Below are positions 35,329 to 43,987 of a DNA stretch of 64,000 nt, piece after piece. Numbering within the stretch: position 1 is the first letter of the stretch; the number at the start of each line of letters is the position of its first letter. The notes beneath the pieces are model-generated. The model searched no databases. It was not told the origin of the DNA and was given only the letters and a program-made list of their open reading frames with translations. Source of the DNA: Nitrospira sp. (GTDB lineage: Bacteria; Nitrospirota; Nitrospiria; Nitrospirales; Nitrospiraceae); contig JAUYAO010000058.1 in the NCBI GenBank assembly GCA_030692565.1, forward strand, positions 62,001 through 126,000, in the 5' to 3' direction. Position numbers and translations under genes: made by a program.

Positions 35329-35706
35329 ATGGTCACGAAAGGACTGAAGCTGCCGCTCTCACCCGACGACATTCGCAACCGCGTCGACCGGTATTTCGCC
35401 GCTTGGCGTGCCCTGGATCCCACGGCCTGGACGGCCTGTTTCGCCGTCGATGCGATCAGTCACGAACCCTATGGGGCCACACCCGTGCAGGGGCATACCG
35501 CATTGAAGACGGTCTTTCACACCATTGCCAGCGCCCTGCAGGAAGTCACCATCCACGCACAGGAGATACACATCGCCCACAATCGTGCGGCGGTTGTCTT
35601 TCATGGCCAAGGGATCGGGAAGAACGGAAAGCCGGTCGAGGTACACGGGATCGACGTGTTCGAGTTCAACGAGGCCGGAAACATTCAGACGCTCTGGGCC
35701 TACTGA
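35329..35706 (+). CDS. SnoaL/NTF2-like protein
   Basis: 125 aa. The alpha+beta NTF2-like cone fold is suggested by DIRNRVDRYFAAWRALDPTAWTACFAVDAISHEPYG, HTALKTVFHTI, and the antiparallel strands ending VHGIDVFEFNEAGNIQTLWAY. Such domains bind or isomerise small hydrophobic ligands. ATG 35329 chosen; GTG 35308 is an alternative. No strong ribosome-binding site. Confidence 0.82.
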   Translation: MVTKGLKLPLSPDDIRNRVDRYFAAWRALDPTAWTACFAVDAISHEPYGATPVQGHTALKTVFHTIASALQEVTIHAQEIHIAHNRAAVVFHGQGIGKNGKPVEVHGIDVFEFNEAGNIQTLWAY

Positions 35707-35754
35707 GACCCCGCCACGGTCCTGGCGAAACTGCGCGGCTAATCCGGTCGGCTG

Positions 35755-36306
35755 CTACTGACAACCGACCGGGATAAACCCTGACCCAAAAATTCTTGCC
35801 AACGCGGCATACCGCGCTTGATCGTAGAACGAGTAACTGGCGCCCCGCTGGTTTTGTCCACTCGGATCACCGCCATAGGATGGATCAGAACCAAAGAAAA
35901 ATCCGCCTCTGGTTCTTTCATTCAACCGGACCCATTCCCAAAACATCCCGCAGATGTCACCGCGATTTCCCGTCGCTGAGGCATGCCAGTCTTTGGCCCA
36001 ATCCGGCACATTCTGCGCTCCGCTGACAGGCCCATATCCCTGCGACACAGGAGCCAGGATGGGCGGATTGCCGATCGAGCGGGGAATCAGCGGCATGTTG
36101 TCCAATGAAGGAACCACCGACAACGGCTTCAGCGTCATCGGCCGGCAACCGGGTTTTTCTTTATTCGTGTACACCGACGTCCCGTCGGCTTGGGGACATT
36201 CCCACGTCTGGGACGGCTCCGACGGAGGCGGAGTATCACTCTGCGCAGGGCTTACCGCAGCAAACGTGACGAGCGTAATGACTGGCAGCATCTGGTACAG
36301 GCCCAT
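35755..36306 (-). CDS. Secreted protein of unknown function (183 aa)
   Basis: ATG 36306 follows GGAGGTG. Signal peptide ends near residue 22 (SPAQSD). The mature N-terminus has ECPQADGTSVYTNKEKPGCRPM, which looks like the DUF4124-type cysteine motif, and the rest contains a Gly/Ser/Asn/Tyr-rich part (FFFGSDPSYGGDPSGQNQRGASYSFYDQARYAAL). The longer open frame to 36654 has no coding character. Confidence 0.8.
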   Translation of the reverse strand: MGLYQMLPVITLVTFAAVSPAQSDTPPPSEPSQTWECPQADGTSVYTNKEKPGCRPMTLKPLSVVPSLDNMPLIPRSIGNPPILAPVSQGYGPVSGAQNVPDWAKDWHASATGNRGDICGMFWEWVRLNERTRGGFFFGSDPSYGGDPSGQNQRGASYSFYDQARYAALARIFGSGFIPVGCQ

Positions 36307-36493
36307 AGAACACCTCCGGGAAAGATTGTGACCGCGCACCGGACGCCCGTGAGAACCAAGATGCGAGTCGCACTGTAATAAATACAGTCTACGCAAGGAG
36401 GGCCGCGGGAGTCTATGCCACTTTGGAGGGGGAATCGCATATCTGGAGCGGATTTTCAGCGATTGAGTGCGCGAGATTGAACACTCGTCGGCC

Positions 36494-37174
36494 TCAGGGA
36501 AATTGCCGGAGAAACGGCCCGGGATCGACGCCGGCCAATGAGGGCATGACGCGATCCGCCTCGCCCAATTCATCGAGGTGGTAGGTCGTCGCCAGCGCGA
36601 GCACAGGCATCCCGGCCGCGCGGGCCGCGCGAATGCCGGCCTTCGAGTCTTCAATGACCAGGCACTCGTCGGCCCCCAACGGAGGCCGAACGACGTCGTT
36701 CAACCGCTTCAACGTCAACAGATAGATAGCCGGATCAGGTTTCCCGACCGAACAATCCTCTGCCGATACGATGAGTTCAATGGCCCGTTCGTTCACCGTC
36801 CCGCGAAGGGCCCGATCAATCTGCTCGCGCCGGCCACCGGAGGCGATCGCCAGATGACACAGCCGCCGGGCGGCTTGCACAAACTCAATCACGCCGGGAA
36901 ACAGTTCCGGTTGCTGTGCGCGGGGATGGAGCCGGAACAACTCGGCCTTCCGCTCCTGAATCCGCTGGACCAACCCGGCGTCACTCTTTCCATCGCGCGC
37001 CGTGAGGAGAAGCGCGGTGCAGGTCCGTTCATCCATTCCCAGATACGTCCCGTAATACTCGGCTTTGGAAAGCGTCAGGTCGAATTCTTGGAGCGCCTGA
37101 CAGAAACACCCCACATGGGTCGTCTCATCGTCCGCGATGACGCCGTTAAAATCGAACAAGATCGCGCGAATCAT
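36494..37174 (-). CDS. HAD-superfamily hydrolase, beta-phosphoglucomutase-like
   Basis: 226 aa. HAD motif I is Asp8-Phe-Asn10-Gly-Val, so the usual second Asp (general acid) is Asn. Motif II is ASGGRR, motif III Lys in VGKPDPAIY, motif IV ECLVIEDSKAGIRAARAAGM. A helical cap domain lies between. Sequence is nearest to beta-phosphoglucomutase/phosphatase types. The D-to-N change may lower phosphatase turnover or shift the enzyme to a different reaction. Confidence 0.85.
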   Translation of the reverse strand: MIRAILFDFNGVIADDETTHVGCFCQALQEFDLTLSKAEYYGTYLGMDERTCTALLLTARDGKSDAGLVQRIQERKAELFRLHPRAQQPELFPGVIEFVQAARRLCHLAIASGGRREQIDRALRGTVNERAIELIVSAEDCSVGKPDPAIYLLTLKRLNDVVRPPLGADECLVIEDSKAGIRAARAAGMPVLALATTYHLDELGEADRVMPSLAGVDPGPFLRQFP

Positions 37175-37363
37175 TCGATTCCTTTCCTCACTCCCCGGGC
37201 CACTCTACGCATCTCCGATAAGTCGGACAAGAAGCTTTACCTTGTTCGGGACCCTCCGCTGAGGTATTCTCCGCTCTGAATCATGTGAATCGTGAGGCGC
37301 GCTCCGCACGGGATGATCAAGCTCCCCGCCTGACTTTTCACACCCAATCCGGCAGCCTATCGC

Positions 37364-39376
37364 ATGACCGACTACAGCGTTCTCAGCAATCTGCTCGTCA
37401 TCTTCACGGTGTCCATTGCCGTCGTGTTTGTCTTTCATCAATTCCGGCTCCCGTCGATCGCGGGATTTCTGGTGGCCGGGGCACTGATCGGCCCCCACGG
37501 ATTCAATCTGATCTCCGACTCCAGTACGGTTCAAGTACTGGCCGAGATCGGCGTGGTCCTACTGCTCTTCACGATCGGCATCGAATTTTCGCTCGTGCAG
37601 CTGGCTTCGCTGCGGCGCCTGCTCTTTATTGCCGCGCCGATTCAGGTTGGAGGCGTCATCGCCATCGTCTGGGCCGGAGCGACGCTCGCCGGTGTGCCAT
37701 GGCAACAAGGCATCTTCTGGGGCTTCCTCCTCTCCCTCAGCAGCACCGCGATCGTCTTGAAAGCCCTCGCGGCGAACGGTGAAAGCGAATCGCTCCACGG
37801 CCGCGCGACGATCGGCATACTCGTGTTCCAGGACCTGGCCGTTGTCCCGATGATCCTCCTCGCGCCGATCCTGTCCAGCCCCAGTGAAGGAGCCGCGCTC
37901 TCCATTCTCCTCACGCTCGGGAAATCTGTGATAGTCGTCGGTCTCGTCGTAGCCGCTGCGTGGTATCTCGTACCGAAACTCCTCGAGCACATTGTCCGGA
38001 GCCGCAGCCGCGAACTCTTTCTGCTCACGATCATCGTGCTCTGCCTCGGCATCGCCTGGCTAACCTCGCTCGGCGGTCTCTCGCTGGCGCTGGGCGCCTT
38101 CATCGCGGGGCTCGTCATCTCTGAGTCGGAATTCAGCCACCAGGCCATGGCAGAAGTGTTGCCGTTTCGGGACAGCTTCAACAGCCTGTTCTTCGTGTCC
38201 ATCGGTATTCTTATGGATTGGCGAATCTTGCTCGAATATCCTGTCGTGGTCACCGGCCTCCTTGCTGCCATCCTCGTAATCAAGTTTGTGACAGGGACCG
38301 GAGCCGTCCTCGCCGTCGCCATCCCTCCACGTTCAGCCGTCATGGCTGGCGTGGCCCTCGCCCAGGTCGGCGAATTCAGCTTCATCCTCGCGCAAGTTGG
38401 ACAAGAAAATAAGTTGCTGACCGGCGCCCCCTATCAAGTGTTTCTGGCCGTCTCCGTCTGTTCGATGATTATTACTCCGTTCCTCATGCAATGGTCCCCG
38501 CATCTCGCCCGCCGGGCCGAAGCGATGCAGCGGCTCCGCCACTGGTTCCCCGGCCGGACGACGGCCCACGTGCTCGAAGCGGAAGGCCGGCATCTCCGGA
38601 TCAAGGACCACGTGATCATCGTGGGATATGGTTTGAACGGGCGCAACCTCGCGCGAGTGCTGGGCGAAACCGAAGTGCCCTATATCGCGCTGGATCTCGA
38701 TGGCGATACGGTCCAACGGGAAACCAAGCATGGACTCCCGCTGTACTACGGCGATGCGACCAATCCGAACGTGCTCCGCCATGTGAAGATCGAAGATGCA
38801 CGTGTGCTGGTCGTCGCGATCTCCGATCCCTTCATGGCCAGACGCACCGTCCAAGTCGCCAGAGGCTTGAATCCGAAACTCCACATCGTAGTACGGACCC
38901 GCTACCTGCGGGAGCTGGAAGAACTCCATCAACTCGGGGCCGATGACGTGGTGCCGGAGGAATTCGAGACGTCGATTGAAATCTTCGCCCTGGTCCTCCG
39001 CACCTACAACATGCCGCAGGAATTCGTCATGCGGAAGGCCGAGCAAGTGCGCCGGGAAGGCTACGCTCTGCTGCGCCGGAACGACTTGCCGGAACTGGCG
39101 CATCATCTCCGCGGCGGAACACTCAGCGATGTGGAAGTAGAGACCTGCCGGATTGAAGACGGCTCGCCGGCGGCCGGGAAACTGCTTTCCCAGCTTTCGT
39201 TGCGACCACGGACCGGAGCCTCGGTCATTGCCTGGACCAGAGCGGGAATCACCGAATCAAACCCGTCGGAAAAAACCAAACTGCTCCCCGGCGATATTGT
39301 GGTCCTGCTCGGTTCCCGTGCTCAGATCCGCCGGGCTATGGAACTCATCCTCCCGACTGAATCGAAAGAACGTTAG
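37364..39376 (+). CDS. Kef/CPA2-type cation:proton antiporter with TrkA domains
   Basis: 670 aa in the inner membrane. About twelve transmembrane helices (residues ~5-385) of the Na+/H+ exchanger CPA2 family, starting LLVIFTVSIAVVFVFHQFRLP. A TrkA-N (RCK) domain follows (HVIIVGYGLNGRNLARVL, GxGxxG NAD site), then a TrkA-C domain from ~590. Exports K+ or Na+ in exchange for protons, gated by nucleotide. No clear Shine-Dalgarno before the ATG. Same layout as KefB/YbaL. Confidence 0.94.
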   Translation: MTDYSVLSNLLVIFTVSIAVVFVFHQFRLPSIAGFLVAGALIGPHGFNLISDSSTVQVLAEIGVVLLLFTIGIEFSLVQLASLRRLLFIAAPIQVGGVIAIVWAGATLAGVPWQQGIFWGFLLSLSSTAIVLKALAANGESESLHGRATIGILVFQDLAVVPMILLAPILSSPSEGAALSILLTLGKSVIVVGLVVAAAWYLVPKLLEHIVRSRSRELFLLTIIVLCLGIAWLTSLGGLSLALGAFIAGLVISESEFSHQAMAEVLPFRDSFNSLFFVSIGILMDWRILLEYPVVVTGLLAAILVIKFVTGTGAVLAVAIPPRSAVMAGVALAQVGEFSFILAQVGQENKLLTGAPYQVFLAVSVCSMIITPFLMQWSPHLARRAEAMQRLRHWFPGRTTAHVLEAEGRHLRIKDHVIIVGYGLNGRNLARVLGETEVPYIALDLDGDTVQRETKHGLPLYYGDATNPNVLRHVKIEDARVLVVAISDPFMARRTVQVARGLNPKLHIVVRTRYLRELEELHQLGADDVVPEEFETSIEIFALVLRTYNMPQEFVMRKAEQVRREGYALLRRNDLPELAHHLRGGTLSDVEVETCRIEDGSPAAGKLLSQLSLRPRTGASVIAWTRAGITESNPSEKTKLLPGDIVVLLGSRAQIRRAMELILPTESKER

Positions 39377-40044
39377 CGCCCGCCCCCGGTCATCGCCTCG
39401 TACGCCTCAGCCAACGTACGAACCTGAATCAGCGCGATGCGCAATCGAGCCGCCGCTTCTTCACCTTGAGGCCAATCCGAGGTATAGGGTTGATGGCGTG
39501 AGATCACCAACGATCGATATTGCCCCCCGGCAGCCGCCTCCAGCTTGCTTGGCAAGCCGCCCACGACATCGATCCGCCCATCCGGCGTAATCACGCCGGA
39601 CACCGCGATATCCGACCTCAGGGCATCGCCTCTATAGGCAGCCAGAATGCCGACCGCAATGGCACCGCTCGAACTTCGACCGTCCGTCACAGCCGTCACC
39701 GCCCGGTTCTTCAATGTGATCCGCCAATCATGTCCGTCCTCTCCCACGAGCCTGGCGACGGCCTGCACGGCATGGCGTACTCCGTCTTTCCACTCCTCAC
39801 CCACCAGAGAACCTCCGCCCAGATTGATTTCATTGAAATCAAGGACGGGACCGTGCTGAACAGGAATTCGCTCAAATTGAATCAAGACCTGATTGATCAC
39901 GCCAGGCAAGCCGTCGGTCCGCACACCCAGCGTGGGAACGGACACAATCCGTGCGGCTTGAGCGGCGACCGGAGCGGGACACCCTATTGAGGCAAGACTG
40001 ACAAGCAACCCGAGATAGACGAGGAAGAACCCTAGCTTCGCCAT
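39373..40044 (-). CDS. Secreted free-standing Lon-type (S16) protease domain
   Basis: 223 aa from ATG 40044, with a hydrophobic signal segment (residues 3-29). The Lon proteolytic domain is recognisable without its ATPase: ITLKNRAVTAVTDGRSSSGAIAVG holds the catalytic Ser125 (SAG position reads SSG), and SGVITPDGRIDVVGGLPSKLEAA holds Lys167. The N-terminal lobe lacks further known domains. It ends convergently with the antiporter gene (4-bp overlap) and starts inside the end of the Rieske gene. Confidence 0.8.
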   Translation of the reverse strand: MAKLGFFLVYLGLLVSLASIGCPAPVAAQAARIVSVPTLGVRTDGLPGVINQVLIQFERIPVQHGPVLDFNEINLGGGSLVGEEWKDGVRHAVQAVARLVGEDGHDWRITLKNRAVTAVTDGRSSSGAIAVGILAAYRGDALRSDIAVSGVITPDGRIDVVGGLPSKLEAAAGGQYRSLVISRHQPYTSDWPQGEEAAARLRIALIQVRTLAEAYEAMTGGGR

Positions 40045-41120
40045 CGCAGCGTAACAGGTCCTTTGAGTGGATGCTCGAACGGTTGTCCGGTCTGGAGCGA
40101 CGCGACATGGGCCGCTTTCAACTTGTGATACCACTTGGCCTGCTGATCGGCATCGCCGACCAGACGGAACGGCGGCTTGTGCTTGAGCCCGATCGACTGG
40201 CGGTCCATCGCCACCTTGTCCTGCGCCAGAAAGCCCTTGGCGAAATATCTGAAAATCGACTTGCCGAACGGCAGCCAACGGAAGGCATTCCAGGCCGCAC
40301 AGAAATCCATGCGGGTTTCGTGTTCGGTAATCGGCGTCATCAAGACCCGGATCGAGACCCACAGCGAACCGCATTGGATGAACTCATACCGCTGATTGGG
40401 CAACACGAAATCGATGGTGGTGCGTAATTCTCCCCCGGAAACCCACTTCAACAATTGATACGGCGGACTGTTTTTCGACGGCGCATGGCCGATCATCCGG
40501 AACCCGTTCGGGATCGGTTCAAAGGTCTTCGCTTTGTCGTGCTGGCTGGCGGGCTTCCGCCACAAACCGCTCTGATGCACATAGGGGCCATGCGCCGGAT
40601 CCATCAACCCCACCACGCCGTCATCGAGCGTGCTGGACAACATCTGTGAATGCTGGAACATCAGATAGGGGCTCGAAGGAAGGGGATGTCGCATCAACGG
40701 AGGAATCGGTCGATCGGGATAACGGCTGTCCGCCATATAAACCCAGATATACCCGTCCTGGTCCTGACAGGGATAGGACGTGACGCAGATCTTCTTCGGA
40801 TCGATCGGGGAATCGCTCACCAGGGACGGAATCGCCGTGCACCGTCCATCCGTCCCGAATTGCCAGCCGTGGTAGTAACACTCCACCCGATCCCCATCCA
40901 TCCGCCCGAAGGATAGGGGCATCCCCCGATGGGGACAGAGATCGAGCATCGCAAAGACGCCGCCGTCTTTGGTACGACAGAGAAGAATCGGCGTGCTCAG
41001 CAGTACCACGCCCTTCATGGCGCCAGGGGCCACATCGGAACTGGGCGCGGCCGCATACCAGAAGCCCAGCAGCGGAGGACTGCGTAGCGGCGTCGTATCC
41101 TGTTCGAGAACGGTGCTCAT
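40032..41120 (-). CDS. Rieske non-haem iron oxygenase
   Basis: 362 aa, alpha-subunit type. Rieske ligands Cys62, His64, Cys81, His84 (LCPHRG and CYYHGW). The catalytic domain has the mononuclear iron region (LMDPAHGPYVHQSGLW) with its two histidines and an Asp nearby. Resembles the PaO/VanA/KshA group that hydroxylates aromatic or isoprenoid compounds; substrate unknown. The last 13 bp overlap the protease-domain gene, so the two are likely co-transcribed. Confidence 0.88.
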   Translation of the reverse strand: MSTVLEQDTTPLRSPPLLGFWYAAAPSSDVAPGAMKGVVLLSTPILLCRTKDGGVFAMLDLCPHRGMPLSFGRMDGDRVECYYHGWQFGTDGRCTAIPSLVSDSPIDPKKICVTSYPCQDQDGYIWVYMADSRYPDRPIPPLMRHPLPSSPYLMFQHSQMLSSTLDDGVVGLMDPAHGPYVHQSGLWRKPASQHDKAKTFEPIPNGFRMIGHAPSKNSPPYQLLKWVSGGELRTTIDFVLPNQRYEFIQCGSLWVSIRVLMTPITEHETRMDFCAAWNAFRWLPFGKSIFRYFAKGFLAQDKVAMDRQSIGLKHKPPFRLVGDADQQAKWYHKLKAAHVASLQTGQPFEHPLKGPVTLRWRS

Positions 41121-41203
41121 GGGATGGCAGTATCCAACGTCTGGTCAAAACCCGATCGGCTGGGACTATAGCCAGCCGCACGAGTGCGGTCAAGCGCGTT
41201 GCC

Positions 41204-41233
41204 TTGACAAGAAAAAGATACGGAGACTATAGT
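41204..41233 (+). promoter_or_regulatory. Sigma70-type promoter for the DsrE-TusA operon
   Basis: TTGACA (41204-41209), 18-bp spacer, TATAGT (41228-41233). Predicted start near 41240, 58 nt before the DsrE-like ATG. Confidence 0.6.
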
Positions 41234-41297
41234 CAAAACACCTTGAAAACAGCGGCTGTTCGCATCGCACGGTCATATCACGCAGATTGAGGCACCC

Positions 41298-41828
41298 ATG
41301 CAGATGACGCAGATAGAACCTTCCGCCACATTGGCGCAACTGCAAGAAACGAAACCCGACAAGGTGACCATTGTCCTCTTGAGCGGCGATTTGGATCGCG
41401 CGATGGCCGCGTTCATCATCGCCACCGGCGCCGCCGCAATGGGCATGCAGGTCACCGTCTTCTTCACCTTCTGGGGATTGAATACGATCCGCAAGAAAGG
41501 GGCCACCAGCTCGGCCAAAGACTGGCTCCGCCGCATGTTCGGCATGCTGAACAAGGGAGGCGCCGACAATCTCCCCCTCTCACGATTCCACTTCGGCGGT
41601 CTCGGCACGAGCATGATGAAACTCGTCATGAAACAGAACCGGATGCCGGGAGTTCCCGAGCTGATGGAGACGGCACTGGATTTGGGCGTGCGGTTCATCG
41701 CCTGCACCACGACGATGGGCCTCATGGGCATTACGAAAGACACGTTGATCGACGGAATCGATCAATTCGCCGGGGTCACGACTTACTTGGCGGAGGCCAA
41801 GCAGGGTAGCGTCAACCTCTTTATATAA
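41298..41828 (+). CDS. DsrE/DsrF/DrsH-like family protein
   Basis: 176 aa. DsrE-type fold with VTIVLLSGDLDRAMAAFIIATGAAAMGMQVTVFFTFWGL at the N-terminus and a C-terminal helix-strand with ALDLGVRFIACTTTMGLMGI, the Cys (AC) being the likely persulfide site. The middle insertion (GMLNKGGADNLPLSRFHFGGLGTSMM) is typical of DrsH-like proteins, predicted peroxiredoxin or sulfur-relay members. Followed by TusA after 26 bp, so a sulfur-transfer pair is plausible. Confidence 0.9.
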   Translation: MQMTQIEPSATLAQLQETKPDKVTIVLLSGDLDRAMAAFIIATGAAAMGMQVTVFFTFWGLNTIRKKGATSSAKDWLRRMFGMLNKGGADNLPLSRFHFGGLGTSMMKLVMKQNRMPGVPELMETALDLGVRFIACTTTMGLMGITKDTLIDGIDQFAGVTTYLAEAKQGSVNLFI

Positions 41829-41854
41829 ATCGATCACAGACGGAGATACCGACG

Positions 41855-42097
41855 ATGCAGGCTGATGTGAAGCTCGATACACTCGGATACTTTTGCCCCA
41901 TGCCGATTATTCTGACTTCGAAGAAGATCAAGGAACTCACCCTCGGGCAGGTGCTCGAGGTGGTATCCGACGACGAAGGCATCAAGAAAGATATGCCCGC
42001 CTGGTGCGACACGACGGGACATCAACTGGTCGGCATGGAAGAAGAGCAGGCCACGTCAGGCCGGATCTATAAAGCCTTCGTCAAGAAGACCAAGTAA
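41855..42097 (+). CDS. tusA: TusA-family sulfur carrier
   Basis: 80 aa. The conserved sulfur-accepting Cys lies in the GYFCPMPIILTSKKI helix-cap motif (CPxP), and the second part DDEGIKKDMPAWCDTTGHQLVGM also holds a Cys. TusA carries persulfide sulfur between sulfurtransferases, e.g. to DsrE-type proteins or to tRNA thiolation/molybdopterin pathways. Terminator at 42129. Confidence 0.93.
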   Translation: MQADVKLDTLGYFCPMPIILTSKKIKELTLGQVLEVVSDDEGIKKDMPAWCDTTGHQLVGMEEEQATSGRIYKAFVKKTK

Positions 42098-42128
42098 CCG
42101 CACGACGGCTTCGCAGGCGAAGCCATAG

Positions 42129-42162
42129 AAAGCCGGAGGGAACGTGAACCTCCGGCTTTTTC
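42129..42162 (+). terminator. Rho-independent terminator of the DsrE-TusA operon
   Basis: Perfect 11-bp stem (AAAGCCGGAGG / CCTCCGGCTTT), loop of 9 bases, followed by TTCG. It stops the transcript before FTCD, whose ATG is at 42186. Confidence 0.85.
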
Positions 42163-42185
42163 GTTTCCGGACGATGAGAGCGTTG

Positions 42186-43679
42186 ATGGGAAAGATCATC
42201 GAGTGCATCCCCAATTTCAGCGAAGGCCGGAATCCCGCCACCGTTCAGGCGCTGATCGCAGCGGTGGAATCGGTCCCGGGCGTCTGGCTGTTGGATCGGA
42301 CGAGCGATCCCGATCACCATCGGTCTGTGTTGACCTTTGCCGGCGATCCCGATGCGGTCCTGGAAGCGGCGTTTCAAGCAATACAAATCGCGACGAAGCT
42401 GATTGATCTGCGTAACCACACGGGAGTCCATCCACGCATCGGGGCGACGGATGTCGTTCCCTTTGTCCCAATCCAGGGCACGACAATGGAAGACTGTGTG
42501 CAGCTCGGCCTCCGACTGGGCGAACGGATAGGAACCGAACTGCTGATCCCGGTGTTTCTGTATGAGCAGGCGGCTGGCCATCCGGACCGAACCAGGCTGG
42601 AAACGATCCGACGGGGAGCACTGTCCGGGCTGGGAGCGAGAATGGCGACCGACCAAAACTGGCGCCCGGACTTCGGACCCGCCCGTCTCCATGACACGGC
42701 GGGAGCTATTGTGATCGGCGCCAGGCCCCCCCTCATTGCCTTCAATGTGAATCTGAAGACCCCCGATCTCACGATCGCGAAGGCCATGGCGCGCACGATC
42801 CGGCACTCCAACGGCGGCCTGCCCTGCGTCAAAGCGATTGGAGTGGCGCTGGCCAGCCGCGGACTCGTGCAAGTCTCGATGAATCTGACCGACTACCATG
42901 TCACATCAATGGCCGCAGCCTTCCGTGGAGTGCAAGCCGAGGCAGCCAAGGTCGGTGTGGAGATCGTCGAGAGCGAACTGATCGGTCTCGTTCCCCAAGC
43001 CGCGCTGGATCAGGCCGCTGCGTCGCTCTTACAGATCGTGAACTTCGACTCCACTCAAATTCTGGAAACAAGACTGGCGGCCGCCCAGGGCGCCCGGCCC
43101 GACCCCGGATCGGAATCAACCATCAGTGAGTTTCTCTATGCCCTGTCGGCCCCCACGCCGGCACCGGCCGGCGGCGCGGTCGCAGCACTGGCGGGAGCCC
43201 TCGCGGCATCTTTGGGCACCATGGGAGCACGAATCGGGAAGCAGTCGACGGCCGAGCAATCCCTCAACAGCCTTAGTCAAAAACTGGCGGCCTTGATGCA
43301 GAACGACTGCGCGGCCTATGCCGCAGTCTCACAAGCCCGACGCCTCCCCGCGGATCACGCTGACCGTCCACAGCTTCTCTCAACGGCCCTTGAGCAAGCG
43401 ACCGAGGTTCCGCTCACAATCGCGGAACTCGCCTGCGAAGCAGGACTGACGATCGCCGCCATTCGACAGTCTCTGTCACCGGCAGTGCAATCGGATCTCA
43501 CTGTTGGAATGATCTGCGCGATCGCCGCGACCGAAGCCGGACTGCATACCGCACAAACCAACGTAAAACTGCAACGAAATCAGTCTGTTGCTGCAAATCA
43601 TGCGCGCCGAATGACCAAGATCGCCAACGGTCTTGAGGAACTCAGGGGGCTATGCTACACTCCGCCGCCTAGTACGTAG
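42186..43679 (+). CDS. Glutamate formimidoyltransferase / formimidoyl-THF cyclodeaminase fusion
   Basis: 497 aa, both parts of vertebrate-like FTCD in one chain. Residues ~1-300: formimidoyltransferase (IIECIPNFSEGRNPATV, SDPDHHRSVLTF, HTGVHPRIGATDVVPFVP). Residues ~310-495: cyclodeaminase (LYALSAPTPAPAGGAVAALAGALAASLG). Together they move the formimino group of formiminoglutamate onto THF and release ammonia to give methenyl-THF. No hut genes are in the window. ATG 42186 chosen because upstream codons overlap the terminator. Confidence 0.92.
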   Translation: MGKIIECIPNFSEGRNPATVQALIAAVESVPGVWLLDRTSDPDHHRSVLTFAGDPDAVLEAAFQAIQIATKLIDLRNHTGVHPRIGATDVVPFVPIQGTTMEDCVQLGLRLGERIGTELLIPVFLYEQAAGHPDRTRLETIRRGALSGLGARMATDQNWRPDFGPARLHDTAGAIVIGARPPLIAFNVNLKTPDLTIAKAMARTIRHSNGGLPCVKAIGVALASRGLVQVSMNLTDYHVTSMAAAFRGVQAEAAKVGVEIVESELIGLVPQAALDQAAASLLQIVNFDSTQILETRLAAAQGARPDPGSESTISEFLYALSAPTPAPAGGAVAALAGALAASLGTMGARIGKQSTAEQSLNSLSQKLAALMQNDCAAYAAVSQARRLPADHADRPQLLSTALEQATEVPLTIAELACEAGLTIAAIRQSLSPAVQSDLTVGMICAIAATEAGLHTAQTNVKLQRNQSVAANHARRMTKIANGLEELRGLCYTPPPST

Positions 43680-43729
43680 TGTCATGGGTGCAGACAGGCA
43701 CGGCCTGAGAAAGTGGAAAGTCGGACCGG

Positions 43730-43924
43730 ATGGAAATTAAAGTTTTCAATAACAACGTTGAAAAAGCTCTGAAGGTTGCCAAGAAGAAGCTGGCAGGCGA
43801 AGGTTTGTTCCGCGAACTGAAGCGTCGCCGTTTCTATGAAAAGCCGAGCGTCAGAAAGAAAGCGAAACTGCGCGAAGCTCAACGCCGCCGTCAGAAGTGG
43901 TTGTCCAAGCGGAAGCCTGAGTAG
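43730..43924 (+). CDS. rpsU: 30S ribosomal protein S21
   Basis: 64 aa, highly basic, with the typical MEIKVFNNNVEKALKVAKKKL helix, ELKRRRFYEKPSVRKKAK and RRRQKWLSKRK tail. It lies 50 bp after the FTCD stop. Function: S21 at the 30S platform near the anti-Shine-Dalgarno. Confidence 0.97.
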   Translation: MEIKVFNNNVEKALKVAKKKLAGEGLFRELKRRRFYEKPSVRKKAKLREAQRRRQKWLSKRKPE

Positions 43925-43987
43925 CTGATCGTTCACTCGAGCGCTCTCCTCGGTCAGCATTCCCCCACTCCACGCTAGTCGGACCAG

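Noticed and set aside
36307-36654. Upstream extension of the 35755 secreted-protein gene
   Set aside because: ATG 36306 has a strong Shine-Dalgarno and starts a signal peptide; the upstream part has no coding character.
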